Positions 45,629 to 57,100 of a stretch of 64,000 bases of DNA are shown in pieces. Made by a program: the position numbers and the translations under genes. The notes below the pieces were generated by a model. The model did no database searches. It worked only from the letters and a program-made list of their open reading frames with translations, and was not told where the DNA came from. The stretch's first letter is position 1. Each line of letters begins with the position of its first letter. Source of the DNA: Lunularia cruciata (taxonomy: Eukaryota > Streptophyta > Marchantiopsida > Lunulariales > Lunulariaceae); assembly GCA_948567375.1 (NCBI GenBank), contig OX419757.1, forward strand, positions 15,376,001 to 15,440,000, given 5' to 3'.

Positions 45629-48000
45629 TTGTCCTCCACTGCATCGTCTGCTGATATACTCATACATTACCGTAGGAGCGTGATATGTAGTCACTGCTGC
45701 AATCGACATTGGGATAATTAGCTGGCAAAGTAGGAGCCTCTGCACGACCGTCCAAGTATTTGGTGCAGTACTTGGATGCTATAAGGAAAACGCGCAGCAC
45801 TTGGTTTGCATTTGATCCATATTTCTTATCCTTCGGTTGTATTGAGAAGCGTGGTTTATGAACTGCCAATCTCCATAATCTGCCAACCCCGACTTAGTTC
45901 TAAACTACACAGATTTTGTAGGATAGTTGAAGAGTTACTCAGGCTTTGAAACTTTGCCGACTAAACTCGAAGACCTGGGAAGGTGTCGTACATCTCTCTG
46001 TGGTCTGTATTTCGTAGAGGTTATGTAATAGACAGGTCGATGATTCAATACTTCAGCTCAATACTAATCAGGCGGTCCGATCAACAAGATGTCGGCATAT
46101 TGTCTTCGAGTCTGCAAAAGATCTCGGTCTAAAAGTAACAACATTTGCGACGTTCTTAGTGACGATGGAATCATCGGAAGTTCGCAACTCACACAGCCTC
46201 ATCGTGGGAGAAGCTCCAATCCTCTTCTCAAACTTGTACAGTATGGGTTAATGGAAAGGCTAAGAAGGCTTTGATGGTACCGGGAAGGAGGAGTCACGCA
46301 GACTCACGCTCCACCTGACCGTTACAAGTCTCATCCTGACCTGCTGTACTATGCTTCATCCCATGCTGACGATCGAGGCGTGATGACGACTTCACTTCCC
46401 TCCGATTTTAGGGGCATATACCCAGAAAGCCGTATGAAACCTTCGTGCACACCGCACACGTTTTTATACTGTACGCGAAATTACCTTGTCGTTGGAATAA
46501 AATAGGCTCCCGAAACCCCTTCCTGGCAACTGGTACTTGCACCAAGAGAAAATTGTGCCTAGGAGGGTGACCTACTGTTATTCTATTCACAGCGAACTCT
46601 GCTATTACATACACAGACAAATTGTACTTCTAACTCACTGCACAGTGACGCACCTCTACATACGCGGGCAAAAATTTCGAAGACTAAGACCAATTCTCCA
46701 AAGAGCATCCGTTCATCCCCAATTGTTACATCAGAAGAAGATCAAGAATCGTTCCCTATCGCGCGGAGCGAACGCCAGTTATTCGAGTCCGACGACGTTC
46801 GTCTAGTCGATAACTAGGCCTTACGTTTCGCATGTGAAGTGATCGACTCTACGCAATTGAAGTACAAATACGGATGAAGCAGATCGAGAAAGAGCAGCAG
46901 CCGATCAGTCGACGTAATGCCGAAAAGAATTTGGTCATATAAACGAACACAGAAGAATCACTGACCGCAGCCGACCGTTCTGCAATTTAGTAGAGAGGTA
47001 TAAGTTCCACGGGCACTCTACCTTGAAACGAGATCTTCCAGTGTTTCTCCAGCGCTGAGTCGATTTCGAAGAGAACAAGTGCTAGAACGATCCTCGTAAT
47101 TTCCACCCAGCAATTTTACCCAGCAGACGCCAATACTAAAACCCCAACCTGTGCTCGTTGGCCATTGTATACTTCATCACTTAATGATCCACGTGGCTCG
47201 GTGCTAGTTGGCGTCCAAAATGGCTGCCACGTACGGGCTCGCATGTCAAAGCCATCACCTGTCTTCTTGACACATGGCATAAATGTGCGAAAGTAAGCGT
47301 TGTCGATGAGAAATACTGTGACCTGGATGATGTCTTGGTCAAAAGCTGCAGACAGTGCCTACGAGGATCTTGGCAAGGTGACGTAGTAGCATGACAGCTA
47401 GTAGGTCACATTCTGCGCTTCTACTGACAATTGCCGGTCGATATCTCCTGTGACGCGACGACCATCTTGAACATGAACTCTACATGCTTTGCACAAGACA
47501 GACACAAGAGCAAATGTGTTCTTAAACACCACATCCATATAATGAGAACATTGAGACTTTCCTAGGGAAGTTTACGAGAAAAGCGAATGCATAATACTCA
47601 AACTCTTGATTTCGCATGATTATTGTGGATAATAATACGGTAGTAACAAAGGTTTATTACAAGACAGAACTTGACTTTTATGTCCTAAACAGCGAAACAC
47701 AATGCAACGTCGAGATCTTGCTTGGTCTTGGGGTAATCTTCTTTTCCAAATAGCAAATGTCAAACTCTCTCTATATATGTATGTTGAGTTCCTCTCTCGT
47801 CTGTTATTACGGTTATTATTATTATTAACTTATGCTAACATCAGGGCCAAATAACCTGTTCTATTTTAATTACTTAAATAGGAAACTGATATCCCCACAC
47901 ACATTTACTATATTTTTACATTTCCACTACTAATTTTGAATCTCTCACCAAGTTTGAGAGTTCTAAATTAGCATATAGTTCCACATCCTTCCAAATTTGG
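45629..48000. other. Intergenic stretch without a recognisable gene
   Basis: Short frames only; none matches a known family. ACGTGGC-type boxes lie at about 47190-47232 (CCACGTGGC and GCCACGTAC) without a gene beside them. AT content rises from about 47800. Confidence 0.5.
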
Positions 48001-48260
48001 CTGTGGATTCCTAGGCTTCCTGCGGAAGCAAGTGTCCAGCTCGAAGCAAGTGCAAGAGCTCAAGCAGGTGTTGGAGATTGAAGGAACTGTTTTGGAGCTC
48101 GTTTAGTTAGTAAATCACGTTCACCCTACCATTTTCTTTGTCTGAATTTTCTTTGTACCCTTAGGGAGCGCAGTTACAAGCAATTTGGTAGACTTTCACA
48201 AAGTTTAATTTCTCTTTTCCTCGTTCCATTCAGCCTGTGAACAAGTTGAATGGACTATTT
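48001..48260 (+). repeat. Diverged repeat pair, copy 1
   Basis: Shares AGAGCTCAAGCAG, TTTGGAGCTC-TT-AGTT-GTAA and TTTTCTTTGTCT in the same order with 49590-49760. The nature of the repeat is unknown. Confidence 0.6.
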
Positions 48261-48810
48261 GGCCAGGCAGTGTGAACGAAAGAAGTAAAAAAAATACAAT
48301 TTTAGAATTTTTGCTGTTTTATAGCTAGATATATTCTCATCCTATCAAGTACAACTATTTGACACTCTAATCTTGCTTTTCTGTATATTTGGTAGAGAAG
48401 TAGTCATAAATAAAAAGTGAGAAAGCAATATATTATGATAGGTCCAACCGCATAATGCATGGGTAGCATATAAGGAGGTTTAGAATACCTTGTAGTAAAC
48501 ATGATAATTCTCCTCATGGTCTCAAACAATGACATTTATCACTGATTGAGCATGATAAAGGCTCGATCAGTCATGCCGACAAATTAAACGGCTCTATTTA
48601 TTTTTAACACCTCAGTTCTATCAGGTCTATTGAAAAAATTGTGGTTTTTTAGAGGTCTCTATAAGTCTCTATCTCTATCATTCACCTATAGAAACTGTTC
48701 AATAAAGATCAAGCTCAGATCATCACTTCTTCCTTGATTTCTAAAGAAATCCATGTTGTAGTGGACTACTTGTCCAATTGTAGGAGAATTAGGAAGTTAG
48801 AAGGAATGAA

Positions 48811-48905
48811 TGGTGACCGCGTAGGAAAAACAAAGGATGGGAAGACCCAATCAAGCCGTACAAGGGAGAGACAAAAAAGGTAACATGGGGCTAAGCCCCA
48901 ATAGA
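48811..48905 (+). repeat. Repeat D copy 4
   Basis: GTGACCGCGTAGGAAAAACA, then AAGGATGGGAAGACCC, then TCAAGCCGTACAAGGGAGAG and GGGGCTAAGCCCC. This copy shows the longest D consensus. Confidence 0.7.
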
Positions 48906-49589
48906 AGTTAGAAGTAGGAATTCAAAGGTTTGCTATACCAGCTTACAACTCAAAGGGGATGTACATTTACCTCCATATGATTGCCCACAATTGGTCTTGA
49001 AATCTAGTCATAGTATAGCATGTAGCAAGTCCATGGATAACAATAGAGTTCACAATATTCTCTTTCTCAAGTGTTTGAATGGACCCAAATGAGCATTTAC
49101 TATTGTTGACATCCACAAGACTTTGAATGCCTATGAAGTCAAAACTTTCTTTGGTCATTGTACACATTATATCAAAATAGAAAACATGTATCTTTCCAAT
49201 AATACCTGTCTTTTAGGATTTAAACAAAAGATTCCATGACTCTATATGAAGCAACAAAACTTGTCATTTTAATCATTGGTAAAATGTTGCTCTTTAGATT
49301 GACAAACCTTTTTGCAAAGAAATTACTCCAAACTCTAATGAGAGCATACATTTTATGATATGACATTACCTTAAGTCATTCAACCGCATACAATTGACCA
49401 AATTAAAGAGCCACATGAAGCAGAGGTGATACAACTTGGTTCAAAATTGCTATACAATAGACCCACTAGGTCACCCAAAAGGTTTGCGCACATGTCTTGT
49501 TTTTGGATAATATTACAAAATTGTTGGTAACAAATAATCCGTATTCTCTTAGACATTATGAAGCAATAAATTTGGGCATAAGAATATGA
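48906..49589. other. AT-rich stretch without a recognisable gene
   Basis: A 66-codon minus-strand frame (48967-49167) has no recognisable match. Nothing else is seen. Confidence 0.45.
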
Positions 49590-49830
49590 ATATGATTCCC
49601 AAGCATCCCATGGAAGTAGGCATCTAGCTCAAAGTAGATGTGAGAGCTCAAGCAGAAGCTACTCTCAAAGACGTGCTTTGGAGCTCATTCAGTTGGTAAG
49701 TCATGAAAAGTCACAACTTCCTTCTTACACTTTCATGGTTCCTAGTTTTCTTTGTCTTCTACACATGTTTGATTTGTGTTATGTATATCCTTGTTTCTTC
49801 ATTAACTTGAATCTTTATTGCTCAGATGAT
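49590..49830 (+). repeat. Diverged repeat pair, copy 2
   Basis: The partner of 48001-48260. It lies directly upstream of the MULE transposase and may be its leader or first exon (CAGTTGGTAAGTC near 49693 resembles a splice donor). Confidence 0.5.
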
Positions 49831-49961
49831 GATACAAAGCTTTGACAAGGAAAGATCTAGAAAACAGAACCATTAACATGAATCCTTTCTAGTTACTTTA
49901 TGTCTGTGCATCTAGTCTTGCATTACAAACAAGTTTGTCCAAATCTCATCCAAATATCATA

Positions 49962-50120
49962 TAATGCTCCTTTTTCTAGTGAGATTCAATGCATCCCTAG
50001 AAATCCTCATTCAAGAAACCAAGGATTGGGTTATGGAGCAAACAATGCTCCCTTCACTAGCAAGCTTCAATTCATCCGTAAAACTCCTCATTCAAGAAAC
50101 CAAGAACTGCACTATGGAGA
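49962..50120 (+). repeat. Tandem duplication in the MULE N-terminal part
   Basis: Two units of about 80 bp (about 49962-50039 and 50042-50120), each with AATGCTCC, CTAG, CTTCA or TTCA, CTCATTCAAGAAACCAAG and TATGGAG, precede the FAR1 finger. Confidence 0.75.
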
Positions 50121-53110
50121 AGTGCTATGTCATAACACAAAGTAGGTCAAACAAAAAGGCCATTTACTTGAAATGTGATCATGGGTGCACTTATTGCAAC
50201 CGACTTGGCCTAATAGTTGAAACTTGAAAAAAAAGACCAACACATAGCTTGGAAAATTCTCATTTCAAGTTGTCATCAATTGAAAGATTAAAGCACATGA
50301 CTTAATGATCACCAATACTCAACACAATCATCTCCCTTCTCACAATATATATGGCCACCCGGAAAATAGATATTTTAGTGCAAAATTTGCCAAAAAGGTT
50401 AGGACATTAGTTACAGTGTAATACTCCAAGGATATGAGACCTTAGAAGAAACACACCATGAGAAACACATGATTTCACACTCAAACCTCCGATGCCCCAA
50501 AGGGGCACTTTCTCTTTATTATATAGACAAAGAGGATCTCCTCCATGGAAGCTCCACCCTAGGATAAGGCACATAGATAGGTGACATGTCAACAAGCTCC
50601 ACCCTTGGATTACTTACTTGGATGGGTGACATGTTGGTCCTGGTCCTATCTGGTTGGTCAAACAAGCTTTGACCGGAGGGAATCTTTTAGGGAATCTTCT
50701 TGTAGGAATCTCAAAATCACGTGAGTAAGGTACAGTTGGAAAGCTCTTGATGAGACAAAGCAGGGGCAGGGAAGGCCAGCCTATCATTTATTGGGAGGAG
50801 GGGGGAGGAATCTGTACATTTTCAAGGCCTAATTCATCCGTTTAGGCCTCCGATATTGCCTTCAAAGATTTCAGGCATATTTTGGTTCCTCCTCTATTAG
50901 TAGTAGTCCCCTTTTGGTGATACCTCTTTCTAATCTATTCAGTCCATCATGTGTAAAATCCTTCCAGATGTTACCAGATGTCTAGCTATTGGTTCTAAGA
51001 TTTTCAAGTCTATTTTGATTTTTGCCCTATTAGTAGAAGTACCCTTTTGGTGATACTTCTATATGATCTATTTTGACCATCATGTATAACATCATTCCAG
51101 ATGTTACCAAACTGAATTTCATATCTAGATCATATGGCTAGCTCTTGGTGTTACATACGGCTAGGATATATCTCCGCCAAATTTCAATAGCTCTTCAACA
51201 AGAGTACATCTCCATGCATGTCACTCAAAGGGATATTTATAACAAAAAGGCAAGTATCTATAAAGAAGCTTTGGGTGAGATGATATCAATCTAGTCCTTT
51301 GTCTCTACACTAAAGGACCTAGAAGAGTGGAGATGGTGAAACTAGCTTGCCAATGTGGATAATATGACCCATCTCTTTTTGCCCATAAAGATTCTATTAC
51401 TCTAGCCCAAAATTTTGGCCACATGTTCCTAATAGAATACTCATATCACACAAATAGATTCAATCTCCTCTTGTTGAACATTCTTGTGGAAATGACAACA
51501 AATGAGACTTTCCTTGTCGATTTGTGTTCTTGCAAAAGGAAGTGGGGGGAGACTACCTTTAAGCATTGGCAACGTTTTGGTATATTTTTTGCCTTGGGAA
51601 ACCTCCAATGATGGTGGTGATGGATAGAGAGCTAGGATTGGTGGATGCACTAGAAGATGTGTTACTAACCACAAACTGTCTCATTTGCTTCTAACACATT
51701 TCAAAGAATATCTTGACCAATTGTAAAAGTCAATTTGATGACAATGAGAGATTCAACAAGTTTTTGAGAGGTGGAATGCAGTGGTGATTGCTCCATCAAT
51801 ACCACCCAAAGATAGGGAAGTATTTATTGCAAACATGGTTGCTAAAGGACACTTTGCTTATGCATGGAAAAACTAGGTCCTCCATCTTGAATGCCATTCC
51901 ACATCCAAAGAGGAAGATGCTCATTGATTGCTCAAGAAGTTTCTCTAGATATCAACTGGTGATTTACATTGGGTAGTTGAATGCATCGGGATGATAATTC
52001 AACATCAAAAAGCCACATTGAAGGCATCATTCCCATCGGAGGTGTTTTGGATATCTCATTCTCTAAGAATCCCTTTTCTAAAAGATGTGATTGTACAAGT
52101 CTCATGATTTGCTTTGAGAAAGGTAAGTGCATGCTTTTCCTATATATTATATTCATGAATTATATCTCTTGTATTCTTTCATCCTTGTGATTGTTCTCAA
52201 TTCTCATAAGTATATGACTATAGGAGAGTAGAAGTGCTTAAAATTAGTCCAACTCGTATTTAACCTTGTACAAAAATAAGACAAAGATCTCTTCTCCTAC
52301 TCTTTGGCAGATACAATGCAGTAGATACTAATATGGATGAATATACAATGTGTAGATCTTAGAACAATACAACATAGCCAATGACTTTATGAATAGAAGT
52401 AGCAAATATACAAAGACTTTTGGTACTACAATGGGACTACCATGCAGCCACATCATTGAGGCCAAACTCATATCTGGTATAAAATTTTCATTAGTTGATG
52501 TGTATCCACAATGGCTCCTAGAGCTACTATCCTACGCTATAGTTCTAATAGCCAAGGTGAATTCATTTGATGCTATCCAACTCAAGTATGAGAGACTTCA
52601 ATATCATAAACAAGCATATTTGAGACTCAATTATGGGATCTTCTTCAAGAAGAGCTACTTGACATCACAAATCCATTGGTCGTGGTTACAAAAGGCTACC
52701 CTTGTGGGTCTTTTGGATATCCTAAGTCTTCTACAACAAGAGATAATTCCTCATATGAACTCTTAGAACCTCCTACTAAATAGGGGAAGTGTGGCATTTG
52801 CCACGATGTTGGTCATGACATGTGGATGTGCAAAGAGAAAGAACCCAAAAATGGCCAACTACTACCAAAGGTTGACAACATCACATCTAGTCTATTAGCT
52901 TGTTGGGTGCGGTCTTGGATTAATGTTAAGAGAGATGGAAATTGTGGTTTTGGGTGGTGGCTTTGGCCCTCATAAACAATGAAGATGGATGGTCCTAGAT
53001 CTAACAAGAGATTGAAGCCACAGTCTAGCAGACCAAGTCCTTTTCTAATCCTTTTTTGGGAGTGTATCCACAAATCATAGGTCATCTTTCTCACACTCAA
53101 GAGTTAGCAT
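49964..53110 (+). pseudogene. MULE/FAR1-type transposase with OTU box, decayed and split by a solo LTR
   Basis: The domains run in the order expected for a Mutator-like transposase of the FAR1 type. The FAR1 zinc-finger region has CYVITQSRSNKKAIYLKCDH and YCNRLGL (50122-50205). After the inserted LTR come QISIALQQE and TQRDIYN (51180-51245). The DDE core reads IEYSYHTNRFNLLLLNIL (51425-51480, first Asp now Glu) and VVMDRELGLVDALEDVLL (about 51613-51665). PFLKDVIVQVS matches the C-terminal helix. A SWIM-like finger has TTMGLPCSHIIEAKL (about 52425-52470), followed by a knuckle CGICHDVGHDMWMC (about 52795-52835). RDGNCGF (about 52923-52943) is the catalytic-Cys box of an OTU peptidase, broken by a one-base frameshift before VVALALINNEDGWS. 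The copy is clearly dead. Confidence 0.85.
50417..51155 (-). mobile_element. Family B solo LTR (minus) inside the MULE transposase
   Basis: 739 bp, from TGTAATACTCCAAGG to GCTCTTGGTGTTACA. Both internal units are present. Flanks TACAG (50412-50416) and TACGG (51156-51160) are a target duplication with one change. The transposase reading resumes on the right side directly after it. Confidence 0.93.
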
Positions 53111-53231
53111 TTAGGGAAAATGGTTTTTTGCACCAAAAATGACAATAGTTCTTGCACAAATGCTCTCATGGCCAATTATAATTATGAGTGAGGATCCTAT
53201 GGGCTACTCAATGCTTCTTCCCTATACTTCT

Positions 53232-53661
53232 TGTAAAAGACCAAGGAGAGAAATAAGAGAACAAAAGATCACATTTGGACTCTTGAATGAGGGAAACTTT
53301 AAATGCCTAGCATAGGCTTGGGCTTTGGTATTTATAAGAAACATACAAGGCTCTTGAGAAGCTTCTCAAGAAGCTTCCTAAAAGCCATTTTTTTAGAGTG
53401 CAAGCTAAGCTAACCAAGAAGTTTCTTAAGGAACTTTCTTCTAGAAGCTGCTTACTTGGCATGCAAGCTAAGCTAGTTGGGAAAATTCCTAAGAAGTTCC
53501 TTCCTAGAAGTCATCACTTGGTATATATATTACCAAATACTTGGATGATACCCAATAAATTTCTAGATGCTTCTAGAATATCTTATAATTCTTGGCTAAT
53601 TTAGTCTATTTGCTACTTCATTAGTCTTGACTAACTTGTCTATAAACTCCACATTGTTATA
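53232..53661 (-). repeat. 3' LTR of A4
   Basis: A minus-strand LTR from TGTAAAAGACCAAGGAG to ACATTGTTATA, about 430 bp. It contains TTCTTAAGGAAC-like and TTCTAGAAG words, and TATTTATA near 53321-53328. Confidence 0.88.
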
Positions 53662-55240
53662 TATTCCTCTATTGCTAGTTGGTGATGTCCTTGTCACCAT
53701 GGAAGCTTCAAACTCTTGGATGGCCGTTTGTGCATTATATAGATGAGAAAGAAAGCTCCCAAGTGGCATCATGACAAGGATACACTTTCCAAAGGCCTTT
53801 GTACTCAATATGTTATTGGCGGCCATGTTGAATGAGACAATGTGCAAGGATCTGATCAACTTTATATTCCTCATGATCATTGATAGGGATAGGAGGAGGA
53901 GGGGGTTGGACATGAGAGGAAAAGGAAGATAGATTAGAAACAAAGGGTTTCAACTTGGAAATATGAAAGACAAGGTGAATTTACATATGACAAGGCAAGG
54001 CAAGGCAAGTCAATAAACAACAATAAAAATGATTTGCATGACATCAAATAGACCTATCCAATTAGGACCAAGTTTATAAACTTGGGTATCAAGTGGGGAA
54101 GGAGAGTGGATTACTAGAAGAAAACATGACCTTATCACCAAGTTGAAAGGTGAGATCACGATAATGTTGATCCACATATTGTTTTTGACAATTTTGAGCA
54201 ACAAGGAAATGAGATTTGGCTTGTTGTAGGGATTGGGATATTGTCGTCAAGAAGGTGGAAGTATGAAATATATGAGATGGAGGAGGAGAAAGAAGGGAAT
54301 CTGGAACAAGCGGATCTTGGCCAAAATTAAGGAAGAAGAGAGAGAATTTGGTGCTTACTTGCTTGGAGTTATTGTAGGCAAACTCAATAATTGCAAGACT
54401 TTCATCCTAATTGGTATGGTAAACATTGACAAAGGCACAAAGCATATCTTCCAACATGCAATTTGTATGTTTGATTTGTCCATCAATTTGAGGATGATAG
54501 GCTGTGGACAAAGCAAGCTTGGTGCCAAGTGGTTGGAAGAGTGCTTGCCAAATTTTTTTGGTGAATCAAAGATCATTGTCAAAGATGAATACATGAAGTA
54601 TCACATTATGCTTGAAGATATTGTCAAAGGAGATTTAGGCAAATATGGAGCATCCATTATATCAAAGGTTGGTGCCAAATAGATTTGCTTACTAAGCTTA
54701 TCAACAACCATAATTGCTATGTGACCTTGCTTTATCTTGGGCAAGGATGCAATGAGATCTAAGCTTATGTGTTCCTATCAAGAAGGTGGGATAGAAGTGA
54801 TTAAAGGAGTTCACTCGGTTTCTAGTTATTGGCCTTGTTGCATTGGTAACTCTCACAAGATCAAATAAACTCTCAAACCTCTCATGCTATGTTGGGCCAC
54901 CACCATTGGTGTTGTAGGGTACCAAAGGTCTTGTCCACACTCATATGACCAACAATTGGTAAATCATGGGCTTTTTGAAGGCATACAATTCATAGATCAC
55001 CCTTGGATGGAACATAGATCCGGTTCTCATAGAATAGAAGGCCTTCCTTGAAAGAGAAGGTGTTGTATTCTTTATCATGTGTTGCAAAATGACCTTGTAT
55101 TATTTGATAGAAGGAGTCTTGTTGTAAGGAGATCCTAAACTCAATTTGGACTTTTGAGTCAATTGGTATTGTCATAATTGTCACCATGATAAGAGGAAGA
55201 GTCTTCAAATCAAGTCACTATGATAAGCCATCAAGGATGA
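53662..55240 (-). pseudogene. A4 integrase and chromodomain
   Basis: Chromodomain and linker remnants lie at 53670-54060 and the integrase core at 54060-54960. Recognisable parts are GPNWIGLFDV (linker, about 54035-54070), NNSK-like core pieces, and the stop TGA (complement of 54566-54568) after the second-Asp region. Another TGA is the complement of 54990-54992. Many frame breaks are present. Confidence 0.8.
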
Positions 55241-56230
55241 CATGGAACCTACCGGGTTTGTACTCAAGTTTGATGAAACAATTGCAATTGTTCCTCCCAT
55301 TTATGATATTGGCTCTTCATGTGCTCCAAATGTAATGCTTGCAACAAGGGTTTGTGATTAGTTTGCATGATCACTTGTTTCCCCAAGGGATAATGCCTAC
55401 ATACCTTGGTGGCATATACCATTGGTAGTTATTATTAATTTTGAATAGAGTAATTCTTTTTTGCGGTATTTAGTTGGCAAGACACATAGACAATGAGATA
55501 TAACACATCTGGAAATTCTTGCTACAACACAACTCCAATGGCAAAGTTAGAAGCATCAAAATCAACCACACAAGGTAGTTGAGTATCATATGGTTGAAGC
55601 ATGGGTCTTGAAAACACCATATGTCTCAACTTCTAGAATGCTTCTTTGTGTTTGGTGGTCCACTAAAAGCTTGAGGTTTTTCCCAAGAGATTGATCAATG
55701 GTGCAGCCACATGAACATAATAATGAATGTACCGTAGGTACCAAATTGCTAATCTATTAAATGCCTACACTTCTATAATATTTTTTGAAGTAATCCAATC
55801 AATAATGGTCTTGATTTTCTCCTCTTCCATCTGGATTCTCTATGATGAGATCTTATGACCCAAGAAGGCAACTTCCTTTTTCCAAAAGGTATACTTTGAC
55901 TTCTTGTAATAAAAATTCCATTGACGTAGTCATTTTAGGACTTTTTGCATGTAATTTGTATGTTTTGCCTCTATCTTGCTATAGATTAAAATATCATCCA
56001 ATAGCCCATCCAACACTTGATGCATTTGATCCATGAAGACTACTAGAGCATTGATGAGCCCAAAAGGTAGAACTTTCTATTCAAAATGCCCATGCCTTGT
56101 ATATAAGATAATCTTTTGCACATCCTCTCTATCAAGGAGAATCTGCCAATAGCCTCCTTAGAGATCCAACTTGGGGAAGTATAGTCCTCCACTCAATCGA
56201 TTTGACAAGTCATCAATTTGAGACAAGGGA
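55241..56230 (-). pseudogene. A4 RNase H and RT, C-terminal half
   Basis: RNase H (about 55240-55640) with FDASNFAIGVV-like sequence. RT continues to 56230 with a polymerase-box region near 55985-56005 that has lost the second half of the motif. The RT reading resumes at 61803 beyond A5. Confidence 0.8.
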
Positions 56231-56642
56231 TGTAAAAGACCAAAACCAAGGAGAGAAATAGGAGAATGGAACCTCACATTGGGACACTTGAATGAGGGAA
56301 AACTCCGAATGCCTAGCATGAGCTTTGGATTTGGTATTTATAGGTAGCATACAAGGTCCTTGAGAAGCTTCCTCAAGAAGCCTCCTCAAGCCGCTTTCTT
56401 AGAGTGCAAGCCAAGTTAACTAGGAAGCTTCTCAAGAAGCTTCCTTCTAGAAGCCGCCTACTTGGCGTGCAAGCTAAGCTAGTTGGAAGCTTCTAGAAGC
56501 TACTTACTTAAGGTGCAAGCTAAGCTAACGGGAAGCTTCCCAAGAAGCTTCCTAGATACTTCCAGAATATTCTAGGCTACTTTGTCTTATGTGCTACTTC
56601 GTAAGCCCGACTAACTTCGTTGCTAAACTCCATATTGTTACA
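56231..56642 (-). repeat. 3' LTR of A5
   Basis: 412 bp, ends TGTAAAAGACC and ATATTGTTACA. It contains GAAGCTTCTAGAA at 56486-56498 (three-unit heat-shock-type motif) and one more repeat unit of about 60 bp than the 5' LTR. Confidence 0.93.
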
Positions 56643-57100
56643 TATTCCCCCGCCGCTAGTTGGTGACGTCCTCGTTGCCAGTGAAGCTTCGAATTCCTGG
56701 ATGGCCGTCTATACATTCTAGAGGTGAGAAAGAGGCTCCCAGGTGGCATCATGAAGGGGATACCCTTTCCAAAGGACCTTGTACTCTGTATGTTGGCGAC
56801 TGTCTCGTTGGATATGGCGACGCGCAAGGATATGATCAACTTTGTACTCCTCATGATCATTGATAGAGACAGGAAGAGGGGGAGGTTAGACTCGAGAAGA
56901 AAAGGAAGAGGGGTTAGGAACAAAGGGTTTCAACTTGGAAACATGAAAGACAGGATGGATACGCATGTGACAAGGTAAGGCAAGTCAATAAGCAACAGGA
57001 GAGACAATTTGGGTGATATCAAAGGGTCCTATCCAGTTAGGGGCAAGTTTACAAACTTGGGTATCAAGTGGGAGAGGGAGGTTACTGGAGGATAGCATGA
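56643..57100 (-). pseudogene. A5 chromodomain region
   Basis: Linker GPFDITQIVSPVAY (about 56995-57035), then HPVFHVSKLKPFVPN-like sequence, then the chromodomain EEYKVDHILARRHIQRD and WKGYPLHDATWEP (about 56725-56860). Short frame breaks separate it from integrase. The domain guides insertion to silent chromatin in related elements. A guanine-rich stretch GGCGGGGGAATA beside 56643 is the likely polypurine tract. Confidence 0.88.

Noticed and set aside
46089-46806. Small frames near 46.1-46.8 kb as possible genes
   Set aside because: Short, no domain, no splice-supported extension.
47185-47235. Promoter of a second host gene, based on ACGTGGC-type boxes
   Set aside because: No coding sequence is recognisable on either side.
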